From contig JARUPZ010000009.1 in the NCBI GenBank assembly GCA_031213475.1, positions 4,117,001-4,181,000 on the forward strand: a DNA stretch of 64,000 nt, read 5' to 3'. Below, one piece after another: positions 10,378 through 21,023 of this stretch. This DNA is from Nereocystis luetkeana (lineage: Eukaryota; Sar; Phaeophyceae; Laminariales; Laminariaceae). The number at the start of each line of letters is the position of its first letter. Position 1 is the stretch's first letter. Both the position numbers and the translations under genes were made by a program. The notes below the pieces were generated by a model, which had not been told where the DNA came from, did no database searches, and worked only from the letters and a program-made list of their open reading frames with translations.

Positions 10378-11901
10378 TCATCCCGAACCCGAGCCACCAC
10401 CACCCCCGGCCCCCCCGCGACCACCATCTGGGCGGAGCACCAGAGCCCGCATCCCGCTAGCTTGCGCCGCCGCTCCACCTCGCGTTCCCCCAGCTGGAGC
10501 CGCCGATCCACCGCCGAAAGGAGCTGCAGGAGAGGAAGAGTTGGCCGGGGTATTCGCATGCACGAACTTGCAGTCTGAATACCGGCATAGGCCCGTGGAA
10601 GCGAACATCCCGCACAGCGTGGCGCTCTTCTTTCTGGCCGGACCCGTCTTGGCAGGGGCGAGGCTTTGGCCCCGCTTGGGTGCCCCATCACTGCTGTCGC
10701 GTAGAAATTGGAGAGCTTCCACGATCTTCAGGACTTCGCCACCGGACGAGCAAAGGTTGCGTGTACGACCAAACGCTGGGACAGGCGGCGCGTTAAACAC
10801 GGCGTTGAACTGAGGGGGAACAGTCAACGGACGAACTTGCTGGGCGAACCTCATGAGGTCGTTCACCCACAGGCGCAGGTCTTCGTTCACCGTGTCGCTC
10901 ATAACAGCCCGCGACGCGGAGCCGTAACGCAAAAGGATGCTGCTTAGAGTATGCCGGCGAAGACCGGCCGCCGCGGATGTGAACGAGACGTCGACGGGTG
11001 CCAGCCGGTCCAGGCACGCGCGGTCGTCGGCGACGTCAGCCGAGAGTCCAACTGTAAGAACCGCCATAAGAGCCTGGCGCAAAAAGTCCAGGCGGTCAGC
11101 GACAAACACCAGGTGGTCGACAGGGCGGTCGGCACGTGGCCCATACATGCTCACGTCAAAGTTGCTGACATCGCGAAGCTGAGCCGCCACCCCCGCCGTA
11201 ACGTCGATGCTCTCACCCACAAATGACTGAATATCTGCGGTCGACTCGCCGAGGTTCGGAGGCAAGCGTCCCCGAAGCAGCCAGTGTTTTCGTGACGACA
11301 TTTTCTTCCACAGGGCCGTGTCGTCAGTCAGCTGTGATTTCTGGACGTGCCGCTCCCTCGCATCCCCGCCGTCTCGCACGGAAGGCTCACGGTCGGCAAA
11401 GTTGTCCACAAACTGCTGAATCAGGACCTCGACGTCGGCGGTCTTGGATGCGCCGCCGGCGACGGCGTCCCGAAGGCTCGCAACAGACAGGAGCACGTTG
11501 TCCAGAGATGACTTGACGCCGAGGATCTCCGTATCCATGCGGGAAAACTCGGAGGACACCTGGTTTTGCCAATGCCGCACGTCAGCTGTCGATACCACAC
11601 CCCCCGAGGCTGCCGGCATAGATGGAGGATTAGCCGTAGCAGCAGGAGTAGCAGCCGCAGCAGCAGTAGTAGTAGCAGCATCGTTGGCCTGGCGAGAGGT
11701 CACAGCAGCGTCGGTGGCCTGGCGAGCCTCGGCTTCGGCTCGTCCAGCACGGCGTGCGTCGACCTCCGCTTGCACAGCAGCTACAGCAGCATGAGCATTC
11801 GCCTCGTCTTGTGTTTGCGCAGCAAACAACGCAACCTGCACACCTCGCGCCGCAGTAACCGCGTTGGCACCGGCCTCCGGCGACTTGCTCTCGTCGGACA
11901 T
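10378..11901 (-). CDS. gag-like protein of the DIRS-like element
   Basis: One uninterrupted frame of about 507 aa, starting at an ATG just inside the 5' repeat. The N-terminal third is alanine- and glutamate-rich and probably coiled. A central globular part (about residues 120-370) includes QFVDNFADREPSVRD. A CCCH-type zinc finger follows near residue 440 (CGMFASTGLCRYSDCKFVH), then a glycine- and proline-rich tail. A CCCH or knuckle-type finger near the end is common in gag proteins and suggests RNA binding. It lies first in the element, upstream of the polymerase. Expression cannot be judged from sequence. Confidence 0.7.
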   Translation of the reverse strand: MSDESKSPEAGANAVTAARGVQVALFAAQTQDEANAHAAVAAVQAEVDARRAGRAEAEARQATDAAVTSRQANDAATTTAAAAATPAATANPPSMPAASGGVVSTADVRHWQNQVSSEFSRMDTEILGVKSSLDNVLLSVASLRDAVAGGASKTADVEVLIQQFVDNFADREPSVRDGGDARERHVQKSQLTDDTALWKKMSSRKHWLLRGRLPPNLGESTADIQSFVGESIDVTAGVAAQLRDVSNFDVSMYGPRADRPVDHLVFVADRLDFLRQALMAVLTVGLSADVADDRACLDRLAPVDVSFTSAAAGLRRHTLSSILLRYGSASRAVMSDTVNEDLRLWVNDLMRFAQQVRPLTVPPQFNAVFNAPPVPAFGRTRNLCSSGGEVLKIVEALQFLRDSSDGAPKRGQSLAPAKTGPARKKSATLCGMFASTGLCRYSDCKFVHANTPANSSSPAAPFGGGSAAPAGGTRGGAAAQASGMRALVLRPDGGRGGAGGGGGSGSG

Positions 11902-11905
11902 CCCC

Positions 11906-12117
11906 AACTCAAACTAGTCTGTATCACACCTTGAACCTGTAGCGTTGCCTCTGCTTCACTGCGCTGTTGCGTGTAGGCTGCGGCTACGTACCAGACAAGG
12001 TGTATGTACCAAGGGCTACGATTCACGCTACCGTGAAACATCGCATTCATCTGATTGGCTAAACTTCTTACGTACGTACAAAACTCACATTCTCTCATTC
12101 TTCCGAGAATACTCTGC
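11906..12117 (-). repeat. 212-bp direct repeat of the DIRS-like element, 5' copy
   Basis: The outer copy at the 5' end of the minus-strand element. It reads identical to 6147-6358 in the same orientation, so the element looks young. Confidence 0.85.
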
Positions 12118-12640
12118 ATTATAATCATAATCCTGATTATATTTCCGTGATTGTTTGATTATCTCAAATGTAGGGCAATATTATTCTTTTTATAGAGCGC
12201 GGGAACCGTTATGATAATAATCTGATGTTTGTTGTCATAGAGAGAATTAGGCGTTATTCTTCATATTCTTTGGTTGAGTGCGTGTTGGTAGTACGCACGT
12301 CACTTGGGCAGCAGCAGCTGCGGTTTGGTTGATCCCGGTTGTGGGATTACCAGGTGGATTTCGCACAGAACGGTGCTGGCAGACAGGTAGAACACGCTAA
12401 ACAGACAGGGGGTTGTTGCTTGCAGATGGACAGCGGTTGCTCGCTGGACCAGGTATCGCGTGAATTCTGATCTACCGCTAGGCGGCGAATATTGCAAAAT
12501 AAAAAGTAACTTCGCAAGTGGAGCGGAGGTGGAGCGTTTCGTACGAATCATGACTAATCAATAAACCTAAATTTGGTGATTATTGTTGGTTATTTTTCGT
12601 TATAACGTCTACCTGGTATTTGGCTTCGTAATTTCAAGAT
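12118..12640. other. Resumed hAT-like arm and non-coding DNA
   Basis: Begins ATTATAATCAT, the word also found at 5817-5827, and continues AT-rich like the left arm of the hAT-like element. No gene. TACCTGGTA at 12610-12618 and the near copy ACCAGGTA at 12451-12458. Confidence 0.4.
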
Positions 12641-12679
12641 AGGGTTAGGGTTAGGGTTAGGGTTAGGGTTAGGGTTAGG
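12641..12679 (+). repeat. Interstitial TTAGGG run
   Basis: About six and a half perfect TTAGGG units. It is too short and too deeply embedded to be a chromosome end. It could be a healed break, an insertion, or part of a repeat; a second run (48846-48863) sits inside MITE-D. Confidence 0.9.
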
Positions 12680-14306
12680 CCTGTTGGGTATGTCTATTGG
12701 TCTGTCAATAGGTTGGGTATTGAATATCGATACATATTGCCCCCTGCAATAGGAAGGTGAAAAACGTGTGTCTATCGATAGCCATGATATATATATTTGA
12801 TCAGCAATTTCAGAGCGGGATACGCAATAAATAGACTATTATTATTGTTGTTAGGATATACCAGGTATATAAATACTTCGTATGGATTTGTCTATGGATA
12901 TTCATTTATTTGGCCAACATCGGTTCAAAGCAATAGGTACGATTGGCTATACATTGCTGCTCTTGGCATAAGTATGTGGAATATAGTCCATTGATACCCA
13001 TTTTATTATTCGCCTTCTGACAATGTGCAGAGCGTTATTCATTCAAAATGAAAAAGCTGACATAATTAATCGAATACCACTAACTTCATCGAACCAATTC
13101 TCCTTCCCTGCGTGTACTCCCTTGCACCCCCACCATTTACCGAGATATTTTACCTACCATGTATCTATACGCCACGCTTCCTACTCCGCATCTACATTCC
13201 ACCCCCACGCCATGGGAAGTAGTCCTCCCTCCTCCTCCCTTCTCCCCCTGGCGGCCTGGCGGACCCGCAGGGCGAGCTTATATCGGTGTACTCTGCGCGA
13301 GATCGCGACCTGGGTAGTCACCGATATGACCTGGAAAAGGTGCTCCTTACAAACCCCTTTTCTTGCTAAAGATCCCCGGTCCGTTCCATTGAATTCGCAA
13401 TATGTTCAAGTCTCTATCGATACGTATATTTATTTGTTTGATCAAAATGTTCAGAGAATTTTTGCGCAATAGCCTATTGGATACCCTGGTACCAGGTAAC
13501 ATATAGTACTACTGCTGTAGGTGTGTATGGTTTTGTCGATCGATACCTACTTCGTTTACCCCTCTGTTAGGTGAAATGGTACCGAGGCTTTTGTGCTTAG
13601 TATAGAGATGGATGCGACATTGTCCATCGGCACATATATATTTGGCTCATATAGGTCCAGATAAATAGGTACAATATAAAGGCTTGATGTTTAATTGGTA
13701 TTTATTTGACCAACATATTCAGTAAAATAGGAGGATGTGTACACGTGCAACAGGCTAATGTTTTTAGGATAGGAATGCAAAAACTGTCGATCGATAACGT
13801 ACGTACCTCTATTTTCAATATAAGTATTTATCAATACCCTTTTGCAAACCTACTTGAAGAGATGCAATAAGTCAATATGGATGGATGGAAACGCTTGCAG
13901 ACCTATGTAATTGAGCAGTAGTAGTAAGTAGTATTAGGGTCGACATTATTGTAAGCCTACTAAATTGACCAAAAGGCACACCGATCGATATCACGGCAAA
14001 CCTATCCATTTTATCAATACGTACGTATAGATATATATACGGCGATGCGAAGGTATTGTTCGTACGATAGCCTATCTCGAGGATCACTTTCAAACAATAT
14101 TGGTGTCCAAGATAACAATCGATAGGCATCTTCAAAATACTACCGGACGCACAAAAGGCTGTGGCCGCTGCCCCTATTGTTGCTTTCAATAAATATCGAT
14201 ATACCCCGAAACCAACCCATTGTGGCTCTCAAATAGTATCGATACCCCATCAACGCCCACACCTACCTGTTGTTGGTCCGATAGTCTATTAAATAGGGTA
14301 TTTTAA

Positions 14307-14395
14307 CCCTTTTAGAACTGCAGTTTCATTTTGGGAACAATCCAGTCAAATTTCAAGTAGTTTGTCCCCAAATCGGGACTGCGGTTCTAAAAGGG
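14307..14395. mobile_element. piggyBac-like miniature element (MITE-B), copy 1
   Basis: About 89 bp that is nearly one long inverted repeat. It begins CCCTTTTAGAACTGCAG and ends with the complement CGGTTCTAAAAGGG. The left flank is TTAA and the right flank TCAA. TTAA target duplication with a CCCT start is typical of piggyBac. It belongs to a four-copy family in this window. Confidence 0.8.
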
Positions 14396-14576
14396 TCAAC
14401 CTGTTGGGTGTAAGAACCTACACGACACACAAACATGTCGGTCTAGGCGAGCCTCACGCCACCTTGTTGCGAAGACTAATACTGGGTGTGTGCTTGCCTT
14501 CCCGACAATATCCACCTCAAGCTTGACAAGCTCTTCATGAACAACAACGACGGACAGCGCCGCGTGGATTCTTAGG

Positions 14577-14578
<2 letters not shown>

Positions 14579-14610
<32 letters not shown>
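14579..14610. repeat. (TA)n microsatellite
   Basis: About 16 TA units without interruption. Confidence 0.9.
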
Positions 14611-14613
<3 letters not shown>

Positions 14614-14950
14614 AACTGGAGGTGTAATATAGCCCCGAACCTATCGAACATGCCACGCCACAATGCCAGGCACCTTGGGGAATATGGCGTATTGAATATG
14701 CCTATTGGTCGGCCGAAAGGTTGGGGTATTGCGTATCGAAACCTATTGTCCCCTGCAGTGGGAGGGTGAAACAGAAGTATGTGCTTAGTTGTCTATCGAT
14801 ACCCATTTTTTTTACCAGTATGTTCAGAGACGTGGCGATCGACCCCTATGTATTTGATGAATGTGTTCACAGGTGATTCTAGTGCAGTATAGCCTATTAT
14901 TTTTGTTACGACAAATAAATGTGTGGTATTGTCGATCAATACTTATGTTT

Positions 14951-16000
14951 TGGACAAATGTGCCAAGATGGGTAGGTAAAATAATAGTCTATCAGCCGGG
15001 CAGTAGATCAGTGAAGATGCCAATCTCTACACAGTGTCGGCCACACTACTGTAGGCTTGCTTCCTATGTTTTGAACAATATCGAAGTACTGCTGCTTTTC
15101 GAGAAAGGGGGAGGGGGGGGCGTAGTCATTTTTGTTGTTGCTTGCCTTAGCCATATATATGACCATTGAAGGGGGTCCCTATACTCTACCAGGTAGTAGG
15201 TATACGTTAAATATGTCTTGATGGTTTGAGACGTCTCGTGGGTTGCAAGCTGTAAGGCAATACATAAGGCGTTTTTCTTATCTGCCCCGTTTATTTTGTT
15301 TTCGAGGGGGGCGAGAGGTGTGGGTGATGAATTTTAACAAAGGCGCCCCGCTGGTTACAATGAGGGTTTTTTATTCCGCCTCATATTAGTGCTCTTTTCG
15401 GGGGGGGGGAGTGGTAATAATGTAAAAATGGATTTTGGTTTGGGTGCCCTCGGTTCGAATTGCTTTAGGCGGCTTGGGCCGACACTAGCTCGCTGACCAC
15501 CGACACAACTGCCCCAGCGGATATACCATAATTATTAGTGTATGGAAAAGTGTGTGGAACACCCCCTCTAAATCATGCTGGTTGGAGAAAACTATATACC
15601 CTGGTACGTAGCTTGGGCCACAGTACACCGGGAATGGGTATACACATACCGTGGAGATGGCGTTTGGCCGATGGCGGGTGCGCAGAAGCAGTGCGCAACG
15701 TGTTGATCCCAAGTGCAAAAAGCAACAGAGAGGTAGTTCCTACAACCAACAACATATATATGGGTCTCGACGACGCTGCTGCGGGCTTCGGAGCCGCTGC
15801 TTTTGGGTCTGCCGGCGTTCCTCGTGACTCCAACCGACGCAACCCGATTGCAGATGGCACGACTGCCCTGGCTTTGCTGCTCCATGGACAGTAACTGCGT
15901 GCTGGGCGTGTTGTTGTGCCCTCGGGTCGGGTGCGGTGGTGTCGTAGCCGCCCCAAATAATATCCCGGCATGATAACTCCTTCCATTTCTCCATAAATGA
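14951..16000. other. Non-coding stretch within the hAT-like element
   Basis: G-runs near 15107-15120 and 15404-15410. Three overlapping frames in 15538-16013 on both strands show no known domain. TACCAGGTA at 15187-15195. From about 16000 the sequence becomes AT-rich with repeated ATCA/TGAT words, marking the right arm of the hAT-like element. Confidence 0.35.
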
Positions 16001-16161
16001 TCAAACACTCCATGATTGATCAATCAACCTTTACTTTCTTGATTTCATCATGACCAGATGATTATATTCAAATAATCATTGTTAATCAAGCCAAACATAC
16101 CCGAAATAAGAAATAAGAAATAATCAAATCAAGGCCGTATTTAAAATGATTACCAACCCTA

Positions 16162-16169
16162 GTGAGGAC
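16162..16169. repeat. Right 8-bp target duplication of the hAT-like element
   Basis: GTGAGGAC, identical to 5735-5742, directly after the right terminal CCAACCCTA. Confidence 0.8.
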
Positions 16170-16395
16170 GGTTTTGGAACCGAAGCAGTTTGGCGTGGGG
16201 CCTGATGTGACGTTGGCGAATGTTTGGGCAGATTCTTATTTTACAGAGGGGTACAGTGCATTCAGCCAGATTCTTACCTGCGCATCCCCTCGCAATTCCC
16301 AATTTCTTACTACTATATCCTCCTCGAATTCAGCACGAATGCTTACCTGTACATTCTTGACCTTCCGTAAGTTACTCCCGGTCTGACACTCTTAA

Positions 16396-16484
16396 CCCCT
16401 TTAGGACCGCAGTTCCGTTTTGGGGACAAACCAGACAAATTTCAAGTAGTCTGTCCCCAAAACGGGACTGCGGTCTTAAAAGAG
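16396..16484. mobile_element. piggyBac-like miniature element (MITE-B), copy 2
   Basis: About 89 bp, starting CCCCTTTAGGACCGCAG after a TTAA and ending in a degenerate GGTCTTAAAAGAGA. The two halves pair over about 40 bp each (CAGTTCCGTTTTGGGGACA against TGTCCCCAAAACGGGACTG). Right TTAA lost. Confidence 0.8.
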
Positions 16485-17255
16485 ATTCTCAAGTAAGTGC
16501 TGTCGCGTACTGTACTCATACTGTATATACTACTAACAACACTCTTCTCGTGAGTTTTTCCCCTTGTTCCCATGGAAAAAAGATTCGCGCTTCGCGCTCT
16601 CGTGACATATTAATTTGTACTAGGTAGTAGACTACGTATAACTCGGATGACAATACTTGATACTGTTCTTTGTTGGTAGTTTTATGGGGCAACTCTACGT
16701 AACAAAAGGGTTAGGTGCGGGCGGGAGGTCCGTATCGACCAGAAAAAGGTGGCACGGTGAATATTAGTAACTGGTGGTAATGAGGCGCGACCTCGGTACT
16801 ACCTGCAGTAGTCATAATATCTGCGATGCATCATGCTGGGCGCATACGGATTTTTTTGTATTTAATTATCGTGCTGAACGAACGAACACGAAGGAGCATC
16901 TATTAATACCACGTGCGTACTACCGTACTACTACTGTACGCCGTCGTGGGTGCATCTCAATTATTTTCGTAAATCGTCTTGTCCTCTCCCGCTCTTGATA
17001 TAATATATGAAAAGTGCTGGATTTATTTGGCCGTATGTATCCTGGTTTCCACCTCGAAATTTGGCATAATAATTTGAAGACGAAGTCTGCACTGCTGTGA
17101 CCACAGAAGAAGAAGAACTTGTATCTCTCAGGGATTGAGGAAATTGACACGGACACTGTGGTGGTGGATGTCGACGGGTAGAAAGAGTCAAGAACACACA
17201 ACAACACTTAAGTCTTGACATGTTTTGTCCAGCAGTGTTTTCTGGTCGAAATTCA
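16485..17255. repeat. Non-coding DNA with R1/R2-related fragments
   Basis: 16760-16850 resembles the start of R1 at 830-890 (GCATCATGCTGGGCGCATACGG). 17045-17215 resembles R2-type DNA (TTTCCACCTCGAAATTTGGC). 17095-17210 matches 47278-47390 and, more weakly, 54985-55090; the shared words are ACCACAGAA, ACTTGTATCTCT, GGACAC and GTCGACGGGTAGAAAG. No gene recognised. Confidence 0.5.
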
Positions 17256-17716
17256 TAAGATTCCTACCAGTAAGTAGTCGATACCGCCGGCGGGTCGTGA
17301 TCCCACGTCTCTCCGCGTTAGCAGAGTGTTCTTGTCATACTGTTGAACTATGACGGTTAGATTGTAGGGCAGCTGGGACTGAGACAGCAGTCCGATGACA
17401 GGATGAGACAGGGAGATATGATGAGTGAGAGCCGAGGGGCGAGCAATCATCGTTGCTCTCGTGACGCTCGGGTCAAAGGACAATCAGCGGGGCCTTTGCT
17501 AAGTCCCGCTGCGGATAATCCGCTAGGGAGAATAGCCGCCGCTGAGGATCCGTCAGCGGAAAGTGGAGGAGAAGGCTCCGTGGCGGGACCCAGACATGAC
17601 AATCTCCCGAGTTCCTCGAGCAAAGTTCTTGAAGAGCTTTCTCGAAGGACACTGGGGTTTCCACTACCAGGTATATGGGTAGGCGTGTTGGTTCCGGGGA
17701 CGTGATATCCACATTA
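17256..17716 (-). repeat. 3' LTR of the gypsy-type element
   Basis: Direct partner of 26056-26501. Compared with it, this copy carries two short extra segments. One is a clean 7-bp CCAGGTA at the TACCAGGTA of 17665-17673; the other is about 10 bp including TACCAGTA near 17265. Both belong to the window-wide TACCWGGTA signal. Confidence 0.85.
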
Positions 17717-18840
17717 TTACCCCACAGTTTTAGTGGTGATAGAGCTCGAACTCCACCAAAACTCGAAAGCAATTACACCAGAGACAAAGGGTGACAACAC
17801 GTCTACTAGTCGACATTGTTATTCCAAAAAAGCGATTCGCTTAACGCTTGGAGTTATACCAACTCATTTTGACAAAGCAAAATGCAATTCGTATGTAGTT
17901 GCCAGCCATATCATAGAAAATAAATGTAGACATAACAGCAGGACGGACATTCTGCTGCAGTACCGTAGACAGGCGGATGGATATCCGGACATACATAGGA
18001 TTGGACAGGAACATAGTAGTAAGCGAATGACAGAAAAGTAACCCATTTCACTGACGACACGTTCAGTACATATCGCACTGTGGCTGGTCAGCTGGTGGAT
18101 TACGACAAGTGACATAAAATTAATGACCCTGGACAAATAGAGTATCCCGGGATTATTTACACAGTGTGCCAATAAGACGCACGTTACACGGCCGAGTATT
18201 CACTCGTCGTGTGGACAACATAGCTGAAGGCTCGACAGGCGTAACAGGGTCGTGTTTGCTGAAAAACAATCTGACGACGTACCTGACGGAGACAATATCA
18301 TGTACTTAATACTGCTGTGACAAGGACATTTTGACGATTTAATCTGCGCTTGGCAACTGATGATGGGTGTTCGAGACCGAATCAGAATAAAAGTGTACAG
18401 TAGTAGTAAATCACTTGGGCGGTGACAAAAGCACAACAAAATAAACCGCGCGTTGCAGAGTATTAACGTACTTACTTGAGGGTCGCATCCAATCACATAA
18501 AATATTTGAAGACAAAACAATGTGTTGGATTTACAAGCGACAAGTTGACTGCCATAAGTATCGTAGACATACGTGGGGAAGCGATTTGTTTCGGTCATGC
18601 GACACTTTGTGACGACTGTGCAGTGCATGACAAGACAAACGTGCAACAAACCGACACATTTTGTATGTCATGATCCATTCATTGATATATGTATTGAGAA
18701 CAGAGTGTAACAGAACGGGGTATATATTCTCAGTGAAAAATGGTGTGCGCGAACGCTGGGTATTTCTTTATCAAATCCCTCCACTGGTGTGCAATGGTGC
18801 CGACTACTTTCTACAATAGTCCAAAAGGACAAATGCCATG
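17717..18840. other. 3' non-coding part of the gypsy-type element
   Basis: Lies between the integrase region and the 3' LTR. A minus-strand frame (18200-18649, 149 aa) is rich in cysteine and serine with no known motif. Nothing else is recognised. Confidence 0.35.
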
Positions 18841-20262
18841 AGGGTCGATCTTAACGATAAGTGTTTTTCAGATTTTTGTTTGGTATTTTCCCGAAATATT
18901 TTCAGGAAAAAAAGCCGAACATTTTCACCCCCCCAAAAAGCCGCCTCGAAGTTTTTAGGGTTTTCCAGGAAATTAAGGTACAAGGCCGTAGAGGATCGGG
19001 CAACCCCACCGCTCGAGATGTGCAACCACTCGCGAGCGCACAGAGCTGACAGGGGTCGTTCCTAAGGTCACTCGGAAGTCATGGCCGAACGCAGAAGGCG
19101 CAATAGCTTTCTGGGCTCTCGTGGCCGAGTTCACAAGGTGACCGCACCGAGGTGGCCGACCGACTGAGCTCGGTTACAGCAATAGCTCGGCACCTGCCTA
19201 CGAGTCAGGCTGGTGACTGTGGGGCCACCGCACGCATGGGTTCCGCGAGCGCAGCTGCTGTAGGGACGGTTCTGTGCCGGGTGGGTGATTTACCGGGTGG
19301 ATGATTTATTTCCCGAGCCAACAGAGGCACTTACTCGATAAGATTCAACCCTCGCTGAATTTGGTAAAATGCCGAAATTTCAGGAAAAATGAAATACCAT
19401 ACGTGCCGTTAGACCTATGCCAATGGAAACGCGAAGTAGAGAAGTTTTTTTTCAAATATACCAGGTATGGCTTTAAAAAAACAGCCGAAAATTTTCTCGT
19501 ACCGCCGCTGTGGGGAAAAAAGAGAAAAATGTTTGATTTTTTTTTTTTTTCCAACGGCTGCAGGCGGCGCAATTTGTGTTTTTCTGGTCGCAAATTGTCA
19601 ACACGGTGATCAAAACCAGCTCGTGCGACGATCGACCCTCGATCTCGACATAGACTCAGCCCACGGCCAACCCACTCGGTATCTGGCAAGCCCAACGAGT
19701 ATAGATGACGGCCTCGAAGATATCAGGCGGATCCATGGTCTAGGGGGCGAGAGCTTGCCGGCGGCGTCGTACGGTATCCTCCCAAACCTGAAAAAAAAAC
19801 TATTTTTTGCCTTTCGAGACGGATGGAGAAGTTTTGTCTTCTGTTTTGTGCAAAGCAGCGGCCAAATGTTTTTTTATCACACGCCTGGTCAGCTCCCGCC
19901 ACATGACACCGGCCATGGTGTGAAGACGGTGACCCTAGGGTGGGTCGGAGCCCCTAACGAGCGCACTCCGTTCAGAATTCGTGACGCAATCGTTGGTTTT
20001 GTTGATCGATGTGTGTCGAGTTCTCGGAATCTCGCCGCTTCGAACCACAGATCGGCCTGAGTTTTTCTCAAGCCGATGTTGGCCCAACATCGGCCCCAGA
20101 TTTGCTTTTTTCGGGCTTTTCCAAAAGTAAGGAACTTTTTTTTTTTTTTTTTAGGTGGCCCATAGGAAGCGTGTTCTGTTTTTTTTTGACGGGTATTTTT
20201 GAAATTCAAATTTTTTATTGCAACTTCGCTGTACCATTGGCATAGGTCTTAAGATCGACCCT
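18841..20262. mobile_element. DNA transposon with AGGGTCGATCTTAA ends, nested in the gypsy element
   Basis: The ends are perfect 14-bp inverted repeats (AGGGTCGATCTTAA at 18841-18854; the complement at 20249-20262). They are flanked by ATG on both sides (18838-18840, 20263-20265), a possible 3-bp target duplication. The inside is 1.4 kb with T-runs and no recognised transposase, so it is non-autonomous. The inverted repeats diverge after 14 bp. A smaller element at 33623-34255 has similar ends (AGGGTGGTTATT). Superfamily not assigned. TACCAGGTA at 19459-19467. Confidence 0.65.
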
Positions 20263-21023
20263 ATGAAAAAAACAAAAATCCAAATCCAGGAACGACTCTC
20301 CCATGAAGCGATGTGAGTCGGTATTTTAAATTTTAAAGACGACTAGTAGTGAAGGACTTCGCGCCACCCGGTGCTAACCTCAATTGGAACGATACTTACA
20401 ATGTACCAGGTATGTGATAGACATGTCGATGTTATGTACAACGTCTTGAAGGAGTGAAGAGACATATAATATGAAAAACCGAGACGACAACAAGGCAAAC
20501 GCAAAGGGCACTGCGGACGGCAACTTGAAAAACAACGCGAGGGTACTCGCGATGAAAGTACGCCGCAAAATGCTGACAGGCTGGCACACACACTAAACCA
20601 CAAACTCCTTTGGCTCCACTAGACCTATGGATCACCCCCCCCTGCTAACGAGGTGACGAGGTGATTACATATTTATTACTAAGTCTACAGTGTTGGATAT
20701 CCTAGCACTTGAAAACAACACAGTCTTGGGATCGGATGACGACATGATCTCCCACTGAGTGGGATGCCAAACATAAAAGTCAACTATACTACAGTACACT
20801 ATGTGCACCATTTAGAACTCACCACGGAGGGTGAGGACAATACAGAAGTCCGCGGTACTCGCACTGGACAAATGCCAAGCCATGCGGTGAATACACTGAA
20901 ACACCATCTACTCCTCCTGTAAGATAAGGAGGAGACAAATGATGGAACCAGTAGCACAGGGCAGTCATTAGTGGTTGCTCAAACTGATGAGACATGAAAG
21001 AAAAGCGCTAAAACAAGACAAAA
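20263..21023. other. Non-coding tail of the gypsy-type element
   Basis: Overlapping short minus-strand frames at 20343-20640 have no recognised domain. TACCAGGTA at 20404-20412. Confidence 0.3.

Larger units (their letters stand above)
5828..12117 (-). mobile_element. DIRS-like tyrosine-recombinase retrotransposon
   Basis: On the minus strand the order is gag, reverse transcriptase with RNase H, then a tyrosine recombinase, which is the layout of DIRS/Ngaro-type elements. Two direct repeats of 212 bp (11906-12117 and 6147-6358) read identical, suggesting recent insertion. One lies at the 5' end and one beyond the recombinase, fitting the split direct repeats of the Ngaro/PAT group, though the partner repeat after the inner copy was not recognised. 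The 11-bp word ATTATAATCAT lies at both edges (5817-5827 and 12118-12128). The polymerase region is broken in about two or three places; the gag frame looks whole. Confidence 0.85.
12685..14950. repeat. ATCGAT-dense repeat block
   Basis: ATCGAT occurs ten times between 12726 and 14800, at 12726, 12774, 13416, 13539, 13790, 13984, 14118, 14195, 14238 and 14795, against about 0.5 expected. Many copies extend to TATCGATA or GATCGATA. The segment 12685-12785 recurs degenerately at 14691-14802 (GGTATTG, CCCCTGCA, GTCTATCGAT), and a word like CCTATTGG is also repeated. The block looks like a decayed tandem or satellite array. A 149-aa plus frame (13023-13472) shows nothing recognisable. Confidence 0.6.
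5743..16161. mobile_element. hAT-like DNA transposon with nested insertions
   Basis: The left end reads TAGGGTTTGTAATCA (5743-5757). The right end, complemented, reads TAGGGTTGGTAATCA, a match at 14 of 15. The ends are flanked by the exact 8-bp duplication GTGAGGAC. The TAGGG start and 8-bp duplication are hallmarks of hAT elements. Both arms and the piece resuming at 12118 are AT-rich with many TAATCAT/ATGATTA words, as if one short element had been split. The DIRS-like element fills 5828-12117. The rest (12129 to about 16000) contains a piggyBac-like miniature, a TTAGGG run and an ATCGAT-dense block. No hAT transposase is recognised, so it was probably a non-autonomous element. Confidence 0.75.

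Noticed and set aside
12641-12679. Chromosome end
   Set aside because: Only six to seven units, and ordinary sequence continues for tens of kilobases on both sides.
12610-12866. Complete transposon bounded by TACCTGGTA and TACCAGGTA
   Set aside because: The shared ends amount to the motif itself plus about three bases. With the motif so common, two in inverted orientation 250 bp apart are expected by chance.
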